Origin: CAZKBP01 sp964551015
GTDB lineage: Bacteria; Bacteroidota; Bacteroidia; Cytophagales; Microscillaceae
Reading direction: 5' to 3'
Length of the DNA: 64,000 nucleotides
Assembly (NCBI GenBank): GCA_964551015.1
Contig: CAZKBP010000028.1
Coordinates: forward strand, 1-64,000
The translations under genes were made by a program, and so were the position numbers. The notes below the pieces were generated by a model, which worked only from the letters and a program-made list of their open reading frames with translations, did no database searches and was not told where the DNA came from. Below, in pieces: positions 1-6,506 of this stretch. Each line of letters begins with the position of its first letter. Position 1 is the first letter of the stretch.

Positions 1-106
1 GAAGGCTCAGGCTGTAAGATCGTTCTACGACGCTCGTTGGAGAAGGCTCAAGCTGTAAGATCGCTCTACAACGCTCGTTGGGGAAGGCTCGAGCTGTAAG
101 ATCGCC
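1..106. repeat. Tandem 41-bp repeats, two full copies and one partial
   Basis: Two adjacent 41-bp units (1-41 and 42-82) start with GAAGGCTC and end with ACGCTCGTTGG plus one base. A third unit starts at 83 and decays after about 24 bases, where it runs into a palindromic element. There are no spacers between units, so this is a tandem array and not CRISPR. A diverged copy lies at 1770-1810. The array may continue to the left of the window. Confidence 0.8.
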
Positions 107-110
107 TCTA

Positions 111-175
111 CTACCGCAAGTGTTGAGCGATAGCGAACACTTGTGGTAGAAAAGATTGCAAGTCTTCAGACTTGC
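111..175. repeat. REP-like double palindrome, left flank of the transposase
   Basis: Two hairpins lie in tandem. The first (111-149) has a 14-bp stem, CTACCGCAAGTGTT against AACACTTGTGGTAG, with one wobble pair and an 11-nt loop containing AGCGATAGCG. The second (158-175) is GCAAGTCT, TC, AGACTTGC. The same two palindromes recur in mirror order at 781-847 on the other side of the transposase gene. This is the arrangement known for REP sequences around their associated RAYT transposases. Confidence 0.8.
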
Positions 176-221
176 ATAACTTAATAAACTTAGTTTTTTA
201 ATTCAAAAACCTTTTATAACA

Positions 222-773
222 ATGAGTCGCAATTACAAATTTAGAGACCAAAATGAGGCTTATTTTATAAGTTTTGCGACGGTAAATTGGATAGATGTAT
301 TTACAAGGCGGCTGTATAAGGACCTGATGTTGGAAAGTATCCGTTATTGTCAACAAAATAAGGGTTTAGAAATCTATGCCTGGTGTATAATGAGTAATCA
401 TATCCATTTGATTATTGGTACCAATGATAAGAGAATGGAAGACATCGTCAGAGATTTAAAAAAATATACTTCGGTAAAACTCCTGGAGTCCATCCGAGAA
501 AATCCGCAAGAAAGCCGTAAAGAATGGATGCTTTGGATGTTTGAGCGGGCAGGTAAACGGAATCCTAACAACCAAAAATATCAGTTTTGGCAACAAAATA
601 ATCACCCGATTGAATTGACTAATGCCCTGATTGCCGAACAGAAATTGGAATACTTACATCAAAACCCCGTGGAGGCCGGATTTGTGGAAGTAGCAGAGGA
701 ATATTTATACAGTAGCGCGAAAGACTATGCAGGTAAGAAAGGTTTCTTGGATATTGTGTATTTATTTGGTTAA
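222..773 (+). CDS. REP-associated tyrosine transposase (RAYT, IS200/Y1 superfamily)
   Basis: A 183-residue single-strand-DNA Y1 transposase. The HUH metal-binding pair is H60-I-H62 in the segment MSNHIHLI. The C-terminal signature YLHQNPVEAGF (about 144-154) holds the likely catalytic tyrosine Y144 and is followed by the YSSAKDY box usual in this family. The length fits RAYT proteins, which run from about 150 to 250 residues. Known members nick and rejoin REP hairpins as ssDNA and usually exist as single chromosomal genes. Here the gene is bounded on both sides by the same hairpin pair in mirrored order, which supports a RAYT/REP unit over a plain IS200 element. The frame is intact, so activity is possible. 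The start is the first ATG, about 45 nt after the left hairpins. An IS200-like transposase of another subgroup is the alternative. Confidence 0.85.
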   Translation: MSRNYKFRDQNEAYFISFATVNWIDVFTRRLYKDLMLESIRYCQQNKGLEIYAWCIMSNHIHLIIGTNDKRMEDIVRDLKKYTSVKLLESIRENPQESRKEWMLWMFERAGKRNPNNQKYQFWQQNNHPIELTNALIAEQKLEYLHQNPVEAGFVEVAEEYLYSSAKDYAGKKGFLDIVYLFG

Positions 774-780
774 ATGAGTA

Positions 781-847
781 GGCAAGTCTGAAGACTTGCC
801 AGTATCAATTACCACAAGTGATCGCTTGCGCTCAACACTTGCGGTAG
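781..847. repeat. REP-like double palindrome, right flank (mirror copy)
   Basis: Positions 781-800 form a 9-bp palindrome, GGCAAGTCT, GA, AGACTTGCC. Positions 810-847 form a hairpin, TACCACAAGTG against CACTTGCGGTA, with an internal segment containing ATCGCTTGCGCT. Read on the minus strand, these are the same elements as at 111-175 in the same order from the outside in, so the transposase lies between inverted copies. The first palindrome starts 8 bases after the stop codon. Confidence 0.8.
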
Positions 848-933
848 TGGGGGAACTAATCCTGGAAATACTTATTTCAGAGCTACTATTGCATTTTCTA
901 TTTCCTTTATGAATTAATGTAAATTAAAGACAT

Positions 934-1488
934 ATGAACAAGCATATTTTGTTTCTTTTAGAAATTCAAATTTGCCTATCAATTTTATTATACTGTGATG
1001 CAGTGGCACAAGAGGATAATGACTTAAAGGTAATAATTCAAAAGTGCCTTGACTTTAAAGTTCTTGAGGAGCATCTTAAAAAGAATGAAAAAATAATCCA
1101 TTGGAATTCGCAAGCAAAAATATTAGTGAATGAATGGGTCAATATTAATTTAAATTTGTACAAAGGAGGTAAACCTGTGATATTTGTACAAGATGGATTT
1201 GATAGTCTAGTGAAGAGTGGTGGATATAATTATAATTTCACAAAACTTACAATAAAAAAAAAACAAGCAAAAGTAAATTTTGGGTATTTTCCTTGGTTCA
1301 TTTATAAAAAAGGTTTGCCAATACATAGTTCAAGAGGGCGAACCCATTTCGTTATAGAATTAAATTTCATTAAGAATGTTAATAATGAATGGATAATAGG
1401 TAATTTCACAATAAAAGACCCTGTTTTTAATGTAGCTATTGAAATAGAGCAATATTTACAGGAAAATTATATTCCCTATAATCTTTAA
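934..1488 (+). CDS. Secreted hypothetical protein
   Basis: A 184-residue protein I do not recognise. The first 25 residues are hydrophobic and end in AVAQ, which looks like a Sec signal peptide cut before EDND. The rest is rich in Lys, Asn, Ile and Phe, with a tail that reads like a snoaL/NTF2-type fold (NEWIIGNFTIKDPVFNVAI), but this is only an impression. The gene is strikingly AT-rich compared with the housekeeping genes further right and sits between REP-like elements, so horizontal acquisition is plausible. The start is an ATG after a short AT-rich leader with no clear Shine-Dalgarno, which is common in Bacteroidota. Confidence 0.55.
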   Translation: MNKHILFLLEIQICLSILLYCDAVAQEDNDLKVIIQKCLDFKVLEEHLKKNEKIIHWNSQAKILVNEWVNINLNLYKGGKPVIFVQDGFDSLVKSGGYNYNFTKLTIKKKQAKVNFGYFPWFIYKKGLPIHSSRGRTHFVIELNFIKNVNNEWIIGNFTIKDPVFNVAIEIEQYLQENYIPYNL

Positions 1489-1497
1489 CCCAACCTG

Positions 1498-1527
1498 GCG
1501 CAAGGTTAAGCGCAGCGATCCTTGTGC
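1498..1527. repeat. Third REP-like hairpin, diverged stem and conserved loop
   Basis: GCGCAAGG pairs with CCTTGTGC (one wobble) around the loop TTAAGCGCAGCGAT. The loop closely matches the loop of the transposase-flanking hairpin at 810-847 read on the minus strand (TTGAGCGCAAGCGAT), while the stem has changed on both sides. It starts 9 bases after the stop of the 934-1488 gene. Confidence 0.65.
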
Positions 1528-1598
1528 TTGGAATTTAGAAGTACCCCCCCGGGGAACCCCATATTTTTTTGACAGCGATTGGGGCTTAATTTGGCGGG

Positions 1599-1673
1599 AT
1601 GGAATTAGAAGAAAAGATGTTTGCCTTGATGGATCGCTACTTGGAGAGCGGTCTGACTCAAAAAGAATTTTGC
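1599..1673 (+). pseudogene. IS66-type orfA (TnpA-like) N-terminal remnant
   Basis: Twenty-five codons, starting MELEEKMFALMDRYLESGL and ending QKEFC, resemble the N-terminus of the IS66-family accessory protein TnpA. That protein begins with a short helix and the phrase SGLTQKxFC before its helix-turn-helix. The similarity stops exactly where the double-hairpin repeat begins at 1674. Past that point the frame continues only into repeat sequence, so this is a broken fragment. No partner IS66 genes are visible nearby. The assignment rests on a short motif and could be wrong. Confidence 0.5.
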
Positions 1674-1763
1674 TCAACCTGTGCGAAGTTTCCCAACTTC
1701 GCACGTAAATCAGTCAAGATTCCTATCTTGACACGATGTAAGATAGGAATCTCAGCAGAGTGG
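1674..1763. repeat. Double-hairpin dispersed repeat, copy A
   Basis: A unit of about 90 bp contains two hairpins. The first is GTGCGAAGTT, TCCC, AACTTCGCAC, a perfect 10-bp stem. The second is AGATTCCTATCTT paired with AAGATAGGAATCT, a perfect 13-bp stem with a 10-nt loop. A nearly identical copy lies at 2296-2384 in the same orientation. This copy directly follows codon 25 of the IS66-type remnant, suggesting insertion or recombination at that point. Confidence 0.85.
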
Positions 1764-1769
1764 CAGAGT

Positions 1770-1810
1770 GGATTCTCAGGCTGTGGGATCGCTCTACAAC
1801 GCTCGTTGGT
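1770..1810. repeat. Solitary diverged copy of the 41-bp repeat
   Basis: The segment keeps TCTCAGGCTGTGGGATCGC and ends with CTCTACAACGCTCGTTGG, matching the tandem units at 1-82. It follows copy A of the double-hairpin repeat and ends a few bases before the stop codon of the next minus-strand gene. Confidence 0.7.
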
Positions 1811-1816
1811 TTTTAT

Positions 1817-2281
1817 TTACCTCCGCTTCTTATAATAAATCTTGTAGTGAGTTTTGAACCAGTTTTTAGCAATCTCATACATTTGATGATTTTGATTCAA
1901 AAGTTTATTTAGTGGCTCCTCAGTAAAGTATGTACAACCCGCGCATACTGGTACTACCTCATTAGATGACTTTATTTTATCAATTTTTTCAAGTTCAGTA
2001 TCTGTGAGTTCAAGTTCCTTATTTTTATTGAGTTGCTCGAGTAGAAATACCGCGAGAAATTTATTGGCTGGGACAGCTGAATTAAGCATCGATCTAATCT
2101 CGTCAAAGTCTTGATTACAGAATGGATGCATAATATTAATAACAGGTTTGGTCATCGATCCAGTCGCTCCACATCCAAATCCGATACTCTTTTTATTCCA
2201 GCTTCTACTGTCCCAATCATGTTGGGCATTCACTGTTAATGAGGTTATAATAAAAACGATATTTAAAAGTTGTTTCGTCAT
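1817..2281 (-). CDS. Secreted hypothetical protein
   Basis: About 154 residues starting MTKQLLNIVFIITS, a clear signal peptide ending in VNAQ. I do not recognise the family. The mature part has four cysteines, two of them close together in VCAGCTYF, which could form a disulphide or metal site. A central stretch reads like an adaptor helix (NAVPANKFLAVFLLEQL order approximate). I chose the ATG at 2281 because earlier in-frame starts (2296 and 2326) lie in the double-hairpin repeat and would put non-signal residues first. The gene is AT-rich and sits between two direct copies of that repeat, like a small cassette. Confidence 0.55.
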   Translation of the reverse strand: MTKQLLNIVFIITSLTVNAQHDWDSRSWNKKSIGFGCGATGSMTKPVINIMHPFCNQDFDEIRSMLNSAVPANKFLAVFLLEQLNKNKELELTDTELEKIDKIKSSNEVVPVCAGCTYFTEEPLNKLLNQNHQMYEIAKNWFKTHYKIYYKKRR

Positions 2282-2295
2282 AAAGTTAATTATCA

Positions 2296-2384
2296 TCAAC
2301 CTGTGCGAAGTTTCCCAACTTCGCACGTAAATAAATTAAGATTCCTATCTTGACACGAGTAAGATAGGAATCTCAGCAGAGTGG
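2296..2384. repeat. Double-hairpin dispersed repeat, copy B
   Basis: Same two-hairpin unit as 1674-1763 and in the same orientation, differing by a few bases between the stems and in the second loop. It lies immediately upstream of the secreted hypothetical gene at 1817-2281, so that gene is bracketed by direct repeats about 620 bp apart. Confidence 0.85.
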
Positions 2385-2510
2385 ATTTCCCGATGTCTTT
2401 CTGGCTAAATGTCTCAATTATCCAAAAGACTCACAATTTTTTCTAGTCTTTTTTTGCTCCCTCCCCGCACAAACTTCTAGCTCTGCAAAATCTCCTCGCT
2501 TAGCAATTTA

Positions 2511-2969
2511 TCAAGACAAATCCCGAATCGCTTTTAATAATCCTTCTAAATTTTCTACCTGCTGGATACTGTACCTTTCGCAGACAATATCCACGTTGCC
2601 TTTGCGCCAAAAGCCCTCGGGGCAACACACCACGACTTTGCCAGAATGCGCGTGCAAGCCCAGCTCGAGCAAAGAAATCGGAGATCGAGTACCCGGAGCC
2701 AAGTAAATAACAATGAGATCGGCCTTTTCCAAACCTTCTAGCTCCCAAGTTACCTGCTCCCGAAAGACTGGGTTTTGAATACTTTGTTCCCAAGAATTAT
2801 CCCAATTTTCTCGGCGTGGATTCAGAATCAGACCCTCCCAGTCGTCTAATGATTGGACAAGTTCGGCTTGCCAATCGATGGCCTGGCCCATCTCGATGCT
2901 GCCCGCCAGAAAAATGGTTTTTTCGTGGGGGGATATTACAATGTTTTGCGGGGGACGAATCTCTTTCAT
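2511..2969 (-). CDS. Nucleoside 2-deoxyribosyltransferase-like protein
   Basis: A 152-residue Rossmann-like protein of the nucleoside 2-deoxyribosyltransferase family (Nuc_deoxyrib_tr type). Visible signatures are TIFLAGSIEMG (about 18-28), NPRR (50-53), ADLIVIYLAPGTRSPISLLELG (split here: ADLIVIY at 83-89 and SLLELG at 99-104, with E102 at the position of the family's catalytic glutamate), and VVVCCPEGFWRKGNV. Family members swap or hydrolyse the base of deoxynucleosides or other N-glycosides, and several act on damaged or modified nucleotides. The gene stands alone on the minus strand, with no nucleotide-salvage neighbours. The start ATG gives the usual distance to the first strand. Family assignment is fairly safe, substrate is unknown. 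Confidence 0.75.
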   Translation of the reverse strand: MKEIRPPQNIVISPHEKTIFLAGSIEMGQAIDWQAELVQSLDDWEGLILNPRRENWDNSWEQSIQNPVFREQVTWELEGLEKADLIVIYLAPGTRSPISLLELGLHAHSGKVVVCCPEGFWRKGNVDIVCERYSIQQVENLEGLLKAIRDLS

Positions 2970-3095
2970 TTTTTTATAAGAAATTAGAATATAATCAAGT
3001 TATTTTATAAATAGCAATTCTGCCACGCCCAAGATCAGCATCGGGGAAAGACCAAAAAGCCATTTATTTTCTTTTTATCACCAAACTCAGCTTCA

Positions 3096-4754
3096 ATGAT
3101 GAAATACAAAATTACTGCCTGGCTACTTGCCTGCTTGTTGTGTGGCCTTTCTCACTCGGTCTATGCTTACCGAGGGGAGCTTATCTCTTATGAACTGATC
3201 GATACCAGAACCAAGGGAGAAGTAAGACAACTTCTCAATGATGCCGTAGATGGAGGATTCGTAGAGCTTTTGATAGGCGTGCTTTTGCCTGTCAATTACG
3301 ATGTAGATGTCTATAAAGTTATCTACGAAACAATCGATCCGCACGGCAAACCCGTGATCGCCTCCGGGGTGGTCTATGCACCCAAAAACTACACTTGTAA
3401 ACTGCCCATCGCGGCTTATCTACACGGTACTTTGACTAAGGACGCCGATGCGCCTTCTACCCTCATGGAGGTGGAATCAGGAATCGGCTACGGACTGGCC
3501 ACGGATGGCTATCTGGCGGTATTGCCCGATTATCTGGGGCTTGGCTTGAATGATGGGAAAGACTTGCCCTATCATCCTTATCAGCACGCCGATACTGAAG
3601 CCAGTGCTACGATTGATATACTCTTTGCTTCTCGGCAAGTGGCTCGTCAGATTGGGCTTAACCTGAGCTTGGAGGTTTTCTTGTCGGGTTATTCGCAGGG
3701 CGCACACGCAGCCTTGGCGACCCAGCGAGAAATCGAGGCGCGCTATCAGCACACTTTCATACCTCGAATTGTGATCGCAGGGGGCGGCCCTTATGATTTG
3801 TCTGGAGTGCAGTTCAACTTTGTTTTTGATAGAAATTATTATGAAAATCCTTCTTTCTTACCTTATGTGCTCTTTGGTTATCAAGAGATTTATGGAGGAA
3901 TTTATGATGAATTGGACGAGGTATTCGTAGCCCCTTTTGACCAAACCGTGCCTACCTATTTTGATGGTTCATTGGCCGTAGAAGAAATTGATGCGCTCCT
4001 GCCCCCGAGATGGAAGAATATGTTTCGTTCAGATTTCTTAGGAGAAGCACAGCGCTCTAATAGTGCCATCCGAACGCGTCTGAGGGAGAACAGTTTGATT
4101 AATTGGAAGCCTCAAACGGATTTGAGAATGTATTTCTGTACCGGAGATGAACTCGTTACGCCCATCAACTCGATTGTAGCTTGGTGGAATTTCTTCTTGA
4201 AAGGAACTTGGTTTACCGCGCGGGCCGTACCCATTGGGCCTTTTAAGCACCGACCTTGTGCCTCTTATGTATTGGTAGCAGCTAAATTACAATTCAACAT
4301 CAAGCGCAGAAGCGACTGTAATGTGAGCCCTACTCCTGAAAAGCGACTGACCGAAGACCCTCATCTAGCGGCGCTGATGGAAGAGTACAAAGAAGAATAT
4401 GAGGAGTTTATGTCTATCATGCGCGAAGAAAATCTTCCAGAGCTAGAGGATTTACTGGCACAATACGGACAAACGGAAATGCTGAACGAATTGAGACGAG
4501 AGGAATACCAACCCGTTTCGCTCTATCCGAATCCTGTGGTTTCAGACGAAGTTCTCAATATGAATCTATCTCGCGCCGAAGGCGATTTGAGAGCCATCCA
4601 AGTATTTGACCTAACGGGTAATGTGGTGGATGTACCTTACACAGAAATTGCTGGCAATCAGTTGCAACTTAGTGTCAGAGGTCTGAAGCCCGGCTATTAT
4701 ACTATCAAAATCGTGAAGGATCAAGTTCATTTCAAGAAGCTATTGGTCAAGTAG
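3096..4754 (+). CDS. Secreted alpha/beta hydrolase with T9SS sorting domain
   Basis: A 552-residue exported hydrolase. Residues 1-24 form a signal peptide (ITAWLLACLLCGLSHSVYA). The alpha/beta-hydrolase core runs from about 60 to 390 and holds the nucleophile elbow G-Y-S200-Q-G. Before it is the loop AYLHGTLT (an oxyanion-type HG), and AVLPDYLGLG is typical of secretory-lipase/prolyl-peptidase-like members. Residues 470-552 form a T9SS type A C-terminal domain (SLYPNPV, then LKPGYYTIKIVKD, ending FKKLLVK), so the protein should cross the outer membrane and be released or anchored at the surface. An acidic linker (about 405-465) separates the two parts. Likely esterase, lipase or peptidase; substrate cannot be told. 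Confidence 0.85.
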   Translation: MMKYKITAWLLACLLCGLSHSVYAYRGELISYELIDTRTKGEVRQLLNDAVDGGFVELLIGVLLPVNYDVDVYKVIYETIDPHGKPVIASGVVYAPKNYTCKLPIAAYLHGTLTKDADAPSTLMEVESGIGYGLATDGYLAVLPDYLGLGLNDGKDLPYHPYQHADTEASATIDILFASRQVARQIGLNLSLEVFLSGYSQGAHAALATQREIEARYQHTFIPRIVIAGGGPYDLSGVQFNFVFDRNYYENPSFLPYVLFGYQEIYGGIYDELDEVFVAPFDQTVPTYFDGSLAVEEIDALLPPRWKNMFRSDFLGEAQRSNSAIRTRLRENSLINWKPQTDLRMYFCTGDELVTPINSIVAWWNFFLKGTWFTARAVPIGPFKHRPCASYVLVAAKLQFNIKRRSDCNVSPTPEKRLTEDPHLAALMEEYKEEYEEFMSIMREENLPELEDLLAQYGQTEMLNELRREEYQPVSLYPNPVVSDEVLNMNLSRAEGDLRAIQVFDLTGNVVDVPYTEIAGNQLQLSVRGLKPGYYTIKIVKDQVHFKKLLVK

Positions 4755-4841
4755 TTTTCCTTACTGATTTTGAGCTAATTGTTTTTAAAAATTTGCTAGA
4801 CTTCTCAAGTTTAGCAGATTTTTTTATATGAAATCCTTTTG

Positions 4842-5981
4842 TTAGTTAATGGTTTGGCCGTTTTGTTTTCTGTAATCGGAAGGAGACAAATTGGTTACTT
4901 TCTTGAAGGCACGCGTAAAGGTCGTACGGGAGTTAAAGCCACATTCTTCGGCAAGGGCTTCTATGGTCAGATTGGCGTATTGGCGGTCTACTAATTTGTG
5001 CTTGGCTTCTTCCACACGATATTCATTGATAAAATCGTTGAAGCCCTTGTCTATTTTTTGATTCAAAAGGGTAGAAATGAGCCTGGGAGACTGCTCCAAT
5101 GCCTTGCAAACATCATCCAATCTAAGGTTTTGATTGAGATAGAGTTTTTCGTGGAGCATCAAGTTCTTCATCTCTGCGACGATGAGTTCCCAATCGGGTG
5201 GTAGGTCTTCTTCTTCTTGGGAATTTTTGTAAGATACTTTATTAGGTAAAATTGCCCGATTTCCTAAGACACGAAAACTGGCCCAATACACGAAAGCCAC
5301 CACTGGGTAGTACAAAGGATGGTGATAAGCACCCTGAAACCACTGTTGCTCGAGACCTGATATATACAAGCTGAAATGGATTGTCCAAAAAAAATGTATA
5401 ATAGAAAAGCCAATCAAACTCTGCTCGGCCCAATAATAAACACCACTTTTTTTGTCAGACCACGCTATCAAAATTTTCCAGCTAAAAAAGAGATAGACAC
5501 TCAAAGAAATCCATTTAGGCAGGTCAATATAAATGTTGAAAGCATCCAGAAAGTGTAGCATTTGCCAAGTAAAAGCCTCTGACCACCATCCTAGTATGTA
5601 AAAACAATTTGCAAAAAAGCTGATAGAGAAGGGTAAGAAATCTATAAAAACAGGAATAAAGTGCCATTGATCGCGCTTCCAGTCCAAACACTCCAATCCC
5701 CTTAGCTCTCGTATGAATAGATAAATAAGAGGCCCCAAGGCCATCACACAATAATAAGGAAAATTGGAAATAAATAAGCGATGGGAGAGAGAAAGCGAAG
5801 AAAAAGTCAGGTGTCCGTTCAGAAAAACACCCGTCAGGGTGAGCGTGAATATACAGAGGATAAAGGCCCACAAACGATAAACCACTCCCCGATAGGCTTT
5901 ACTAAAAAAAATGACAGTTGCTACTATGAAACCCTGTAAGATGCCGATCAGAATAATTACGTGGGGTAGATGAACATACAT
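4842..5981 (-). CDS. AraC-family regulator with membrane sensor half
   Basis: A 379-residue protein. The first about 235 residues contain around seven hydrophobic helices, starting with VIILIGILQGFIVATVIFF. The C-terminal 110 residues are an AraC/XylS DNA-binding domain with two helix-turn-helix units, seen in LTIEALAEECGFNSRTTFTRAFKKV (split: LTIEALAEECGF and NSRTTFTRAFKKV) and LSPSDYRK. This 7TM-AraC architecture is common in Bacteroidota and suggests a membrane-embedded sensor that controls transcription directly. A second protein of the same build is encoded at 39657-40781. The gene is monocistronic. No target site can be assigned. Confidence 0.85.
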   Translation of the reverse strand: MYVHLPHVIILIGILQGFIVATVIFFSKAYRGVVYRLWAFILCIFTLTLTGVFLNGHLTFSSLSLSHRLFISNFPYYCVMALGPLIYLFIRELRGLECLDWKRDQWHFIPVFIDFLPFSISFFANCFYILGWWSEAFTWQMLHFLDAFNIYIDLPKWISLSVYLFFSWKILIAWSDKKSGVYYWAEQSLIGFSIIHFFWTIHFSLYISGLEQQWFQGAYHHPLYYPVVAFVYWASFRVLGNRAILPNKVSYKNSQEEEDLPPDWELIVAEMKNLMLHEKLYLNQNLRLDDVCKALEQSPRLISTLLNQKIDKGFNDFINEYRVEEAKHKLVDRQYANLTIEALAEECGFNSRTTFTRAFKKVTNLSPSDYRKQNGQTIN

Positions 5982-6237
5982 AAAGTAGAAAAGAATGTGG
6001 GCTTTGTGAGTATACGCAGCTTAGACCGAATAGATATGAAGTGATTAACTTCGTTTGCCTACCATCTCAACGAGGAAATATTTCTTCTATGCTAATCTCA
6101 AGGCTATTTTAAATCCATAATAAATAAGAAGAAAACTAGCTAAATAGGAAACTAACTAGCCAACTACTAGATAAGGGATTATTACCAAATAAAAATCATC
6201 TCGGTCATTTACAGCAAATTGTACTTTTTGGGGTGGA

Positions 6238-6281
6238 ATGAAAAAACCAGTCTTGATCTGGCGATCAAAGACTGGTTTAGG
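6238..6281 (-). terminator. Rho-independent terminator (minus strand)
   Basis: On the minus strand AAACCAGTC, then TTTGATC, then the loop GCCA, then GATCAAGACTGGTTT, run directly into six T residues. The stem is 15 bp with one bulged base. It lies about 230 bp past the recQ stop, so it would end either recQ read-through or a non-coding tail before the AraC promoter. Confidence 0.8.
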
Positions 6282-6466
6282 ATTGAAGGCAAGAATAGCT
6301 GGAAGGTAAAACTTTTACTCAAAGTTTCACTATGGCTCTTGAGTATTTTATATTTAATGATGGATTGAGTTTAAGAAAGGGTAGGTGGAGATGCATGTTC
6401 CCGTATTGTATCTCGCTTTACAAAAATACTACTGTTCTGTATTTTTTTGTAGTCTTGGAGGCACAT

Positions 6467-6496
6467 CTTGGGTGCAAATCCAGATTTGAACCCAAG
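6467..6496 (-). terminator. Hairpin just after recQ, without a T-run
   Basis: CTTGGGT and AAATC pair with GATTT and ACCCAAG across a 2x2 mismatch. It starts 11 bases past the recQ stop. There is no U-tract after it on the minus strand, so it may protect the 3' end or be an inefficient terminator, with the stronger one at 6238-6281 downstream. Confidence 0.5.
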
Positions 6497-6506
6497 TTTG
6501 TGCTTG

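Larger units (their letters stand above)
5982..6506. other. 525-bp gene-free stretch between recQ and the AraC gene
   Basis: It contains a hairpin just past the recQ stop (6467-6496), a strong minus-strand terminator (6238-6281), and an AT-rich segment (about 6000-6230) that should hold the AraC promoter. No convincing TAnnTTTG box was found there. A 67-codon plus-strand frame at 6332-6535 resembles nothing, overlaps the recQ end and was not accepted. Confidence 0.6.

Noticed and set aside
1..106. Tandem 41-bp units considered as CRISPR
   Set aside because: Units are directly adjacent without spacers and vary in sequence; no cas genes in the window.
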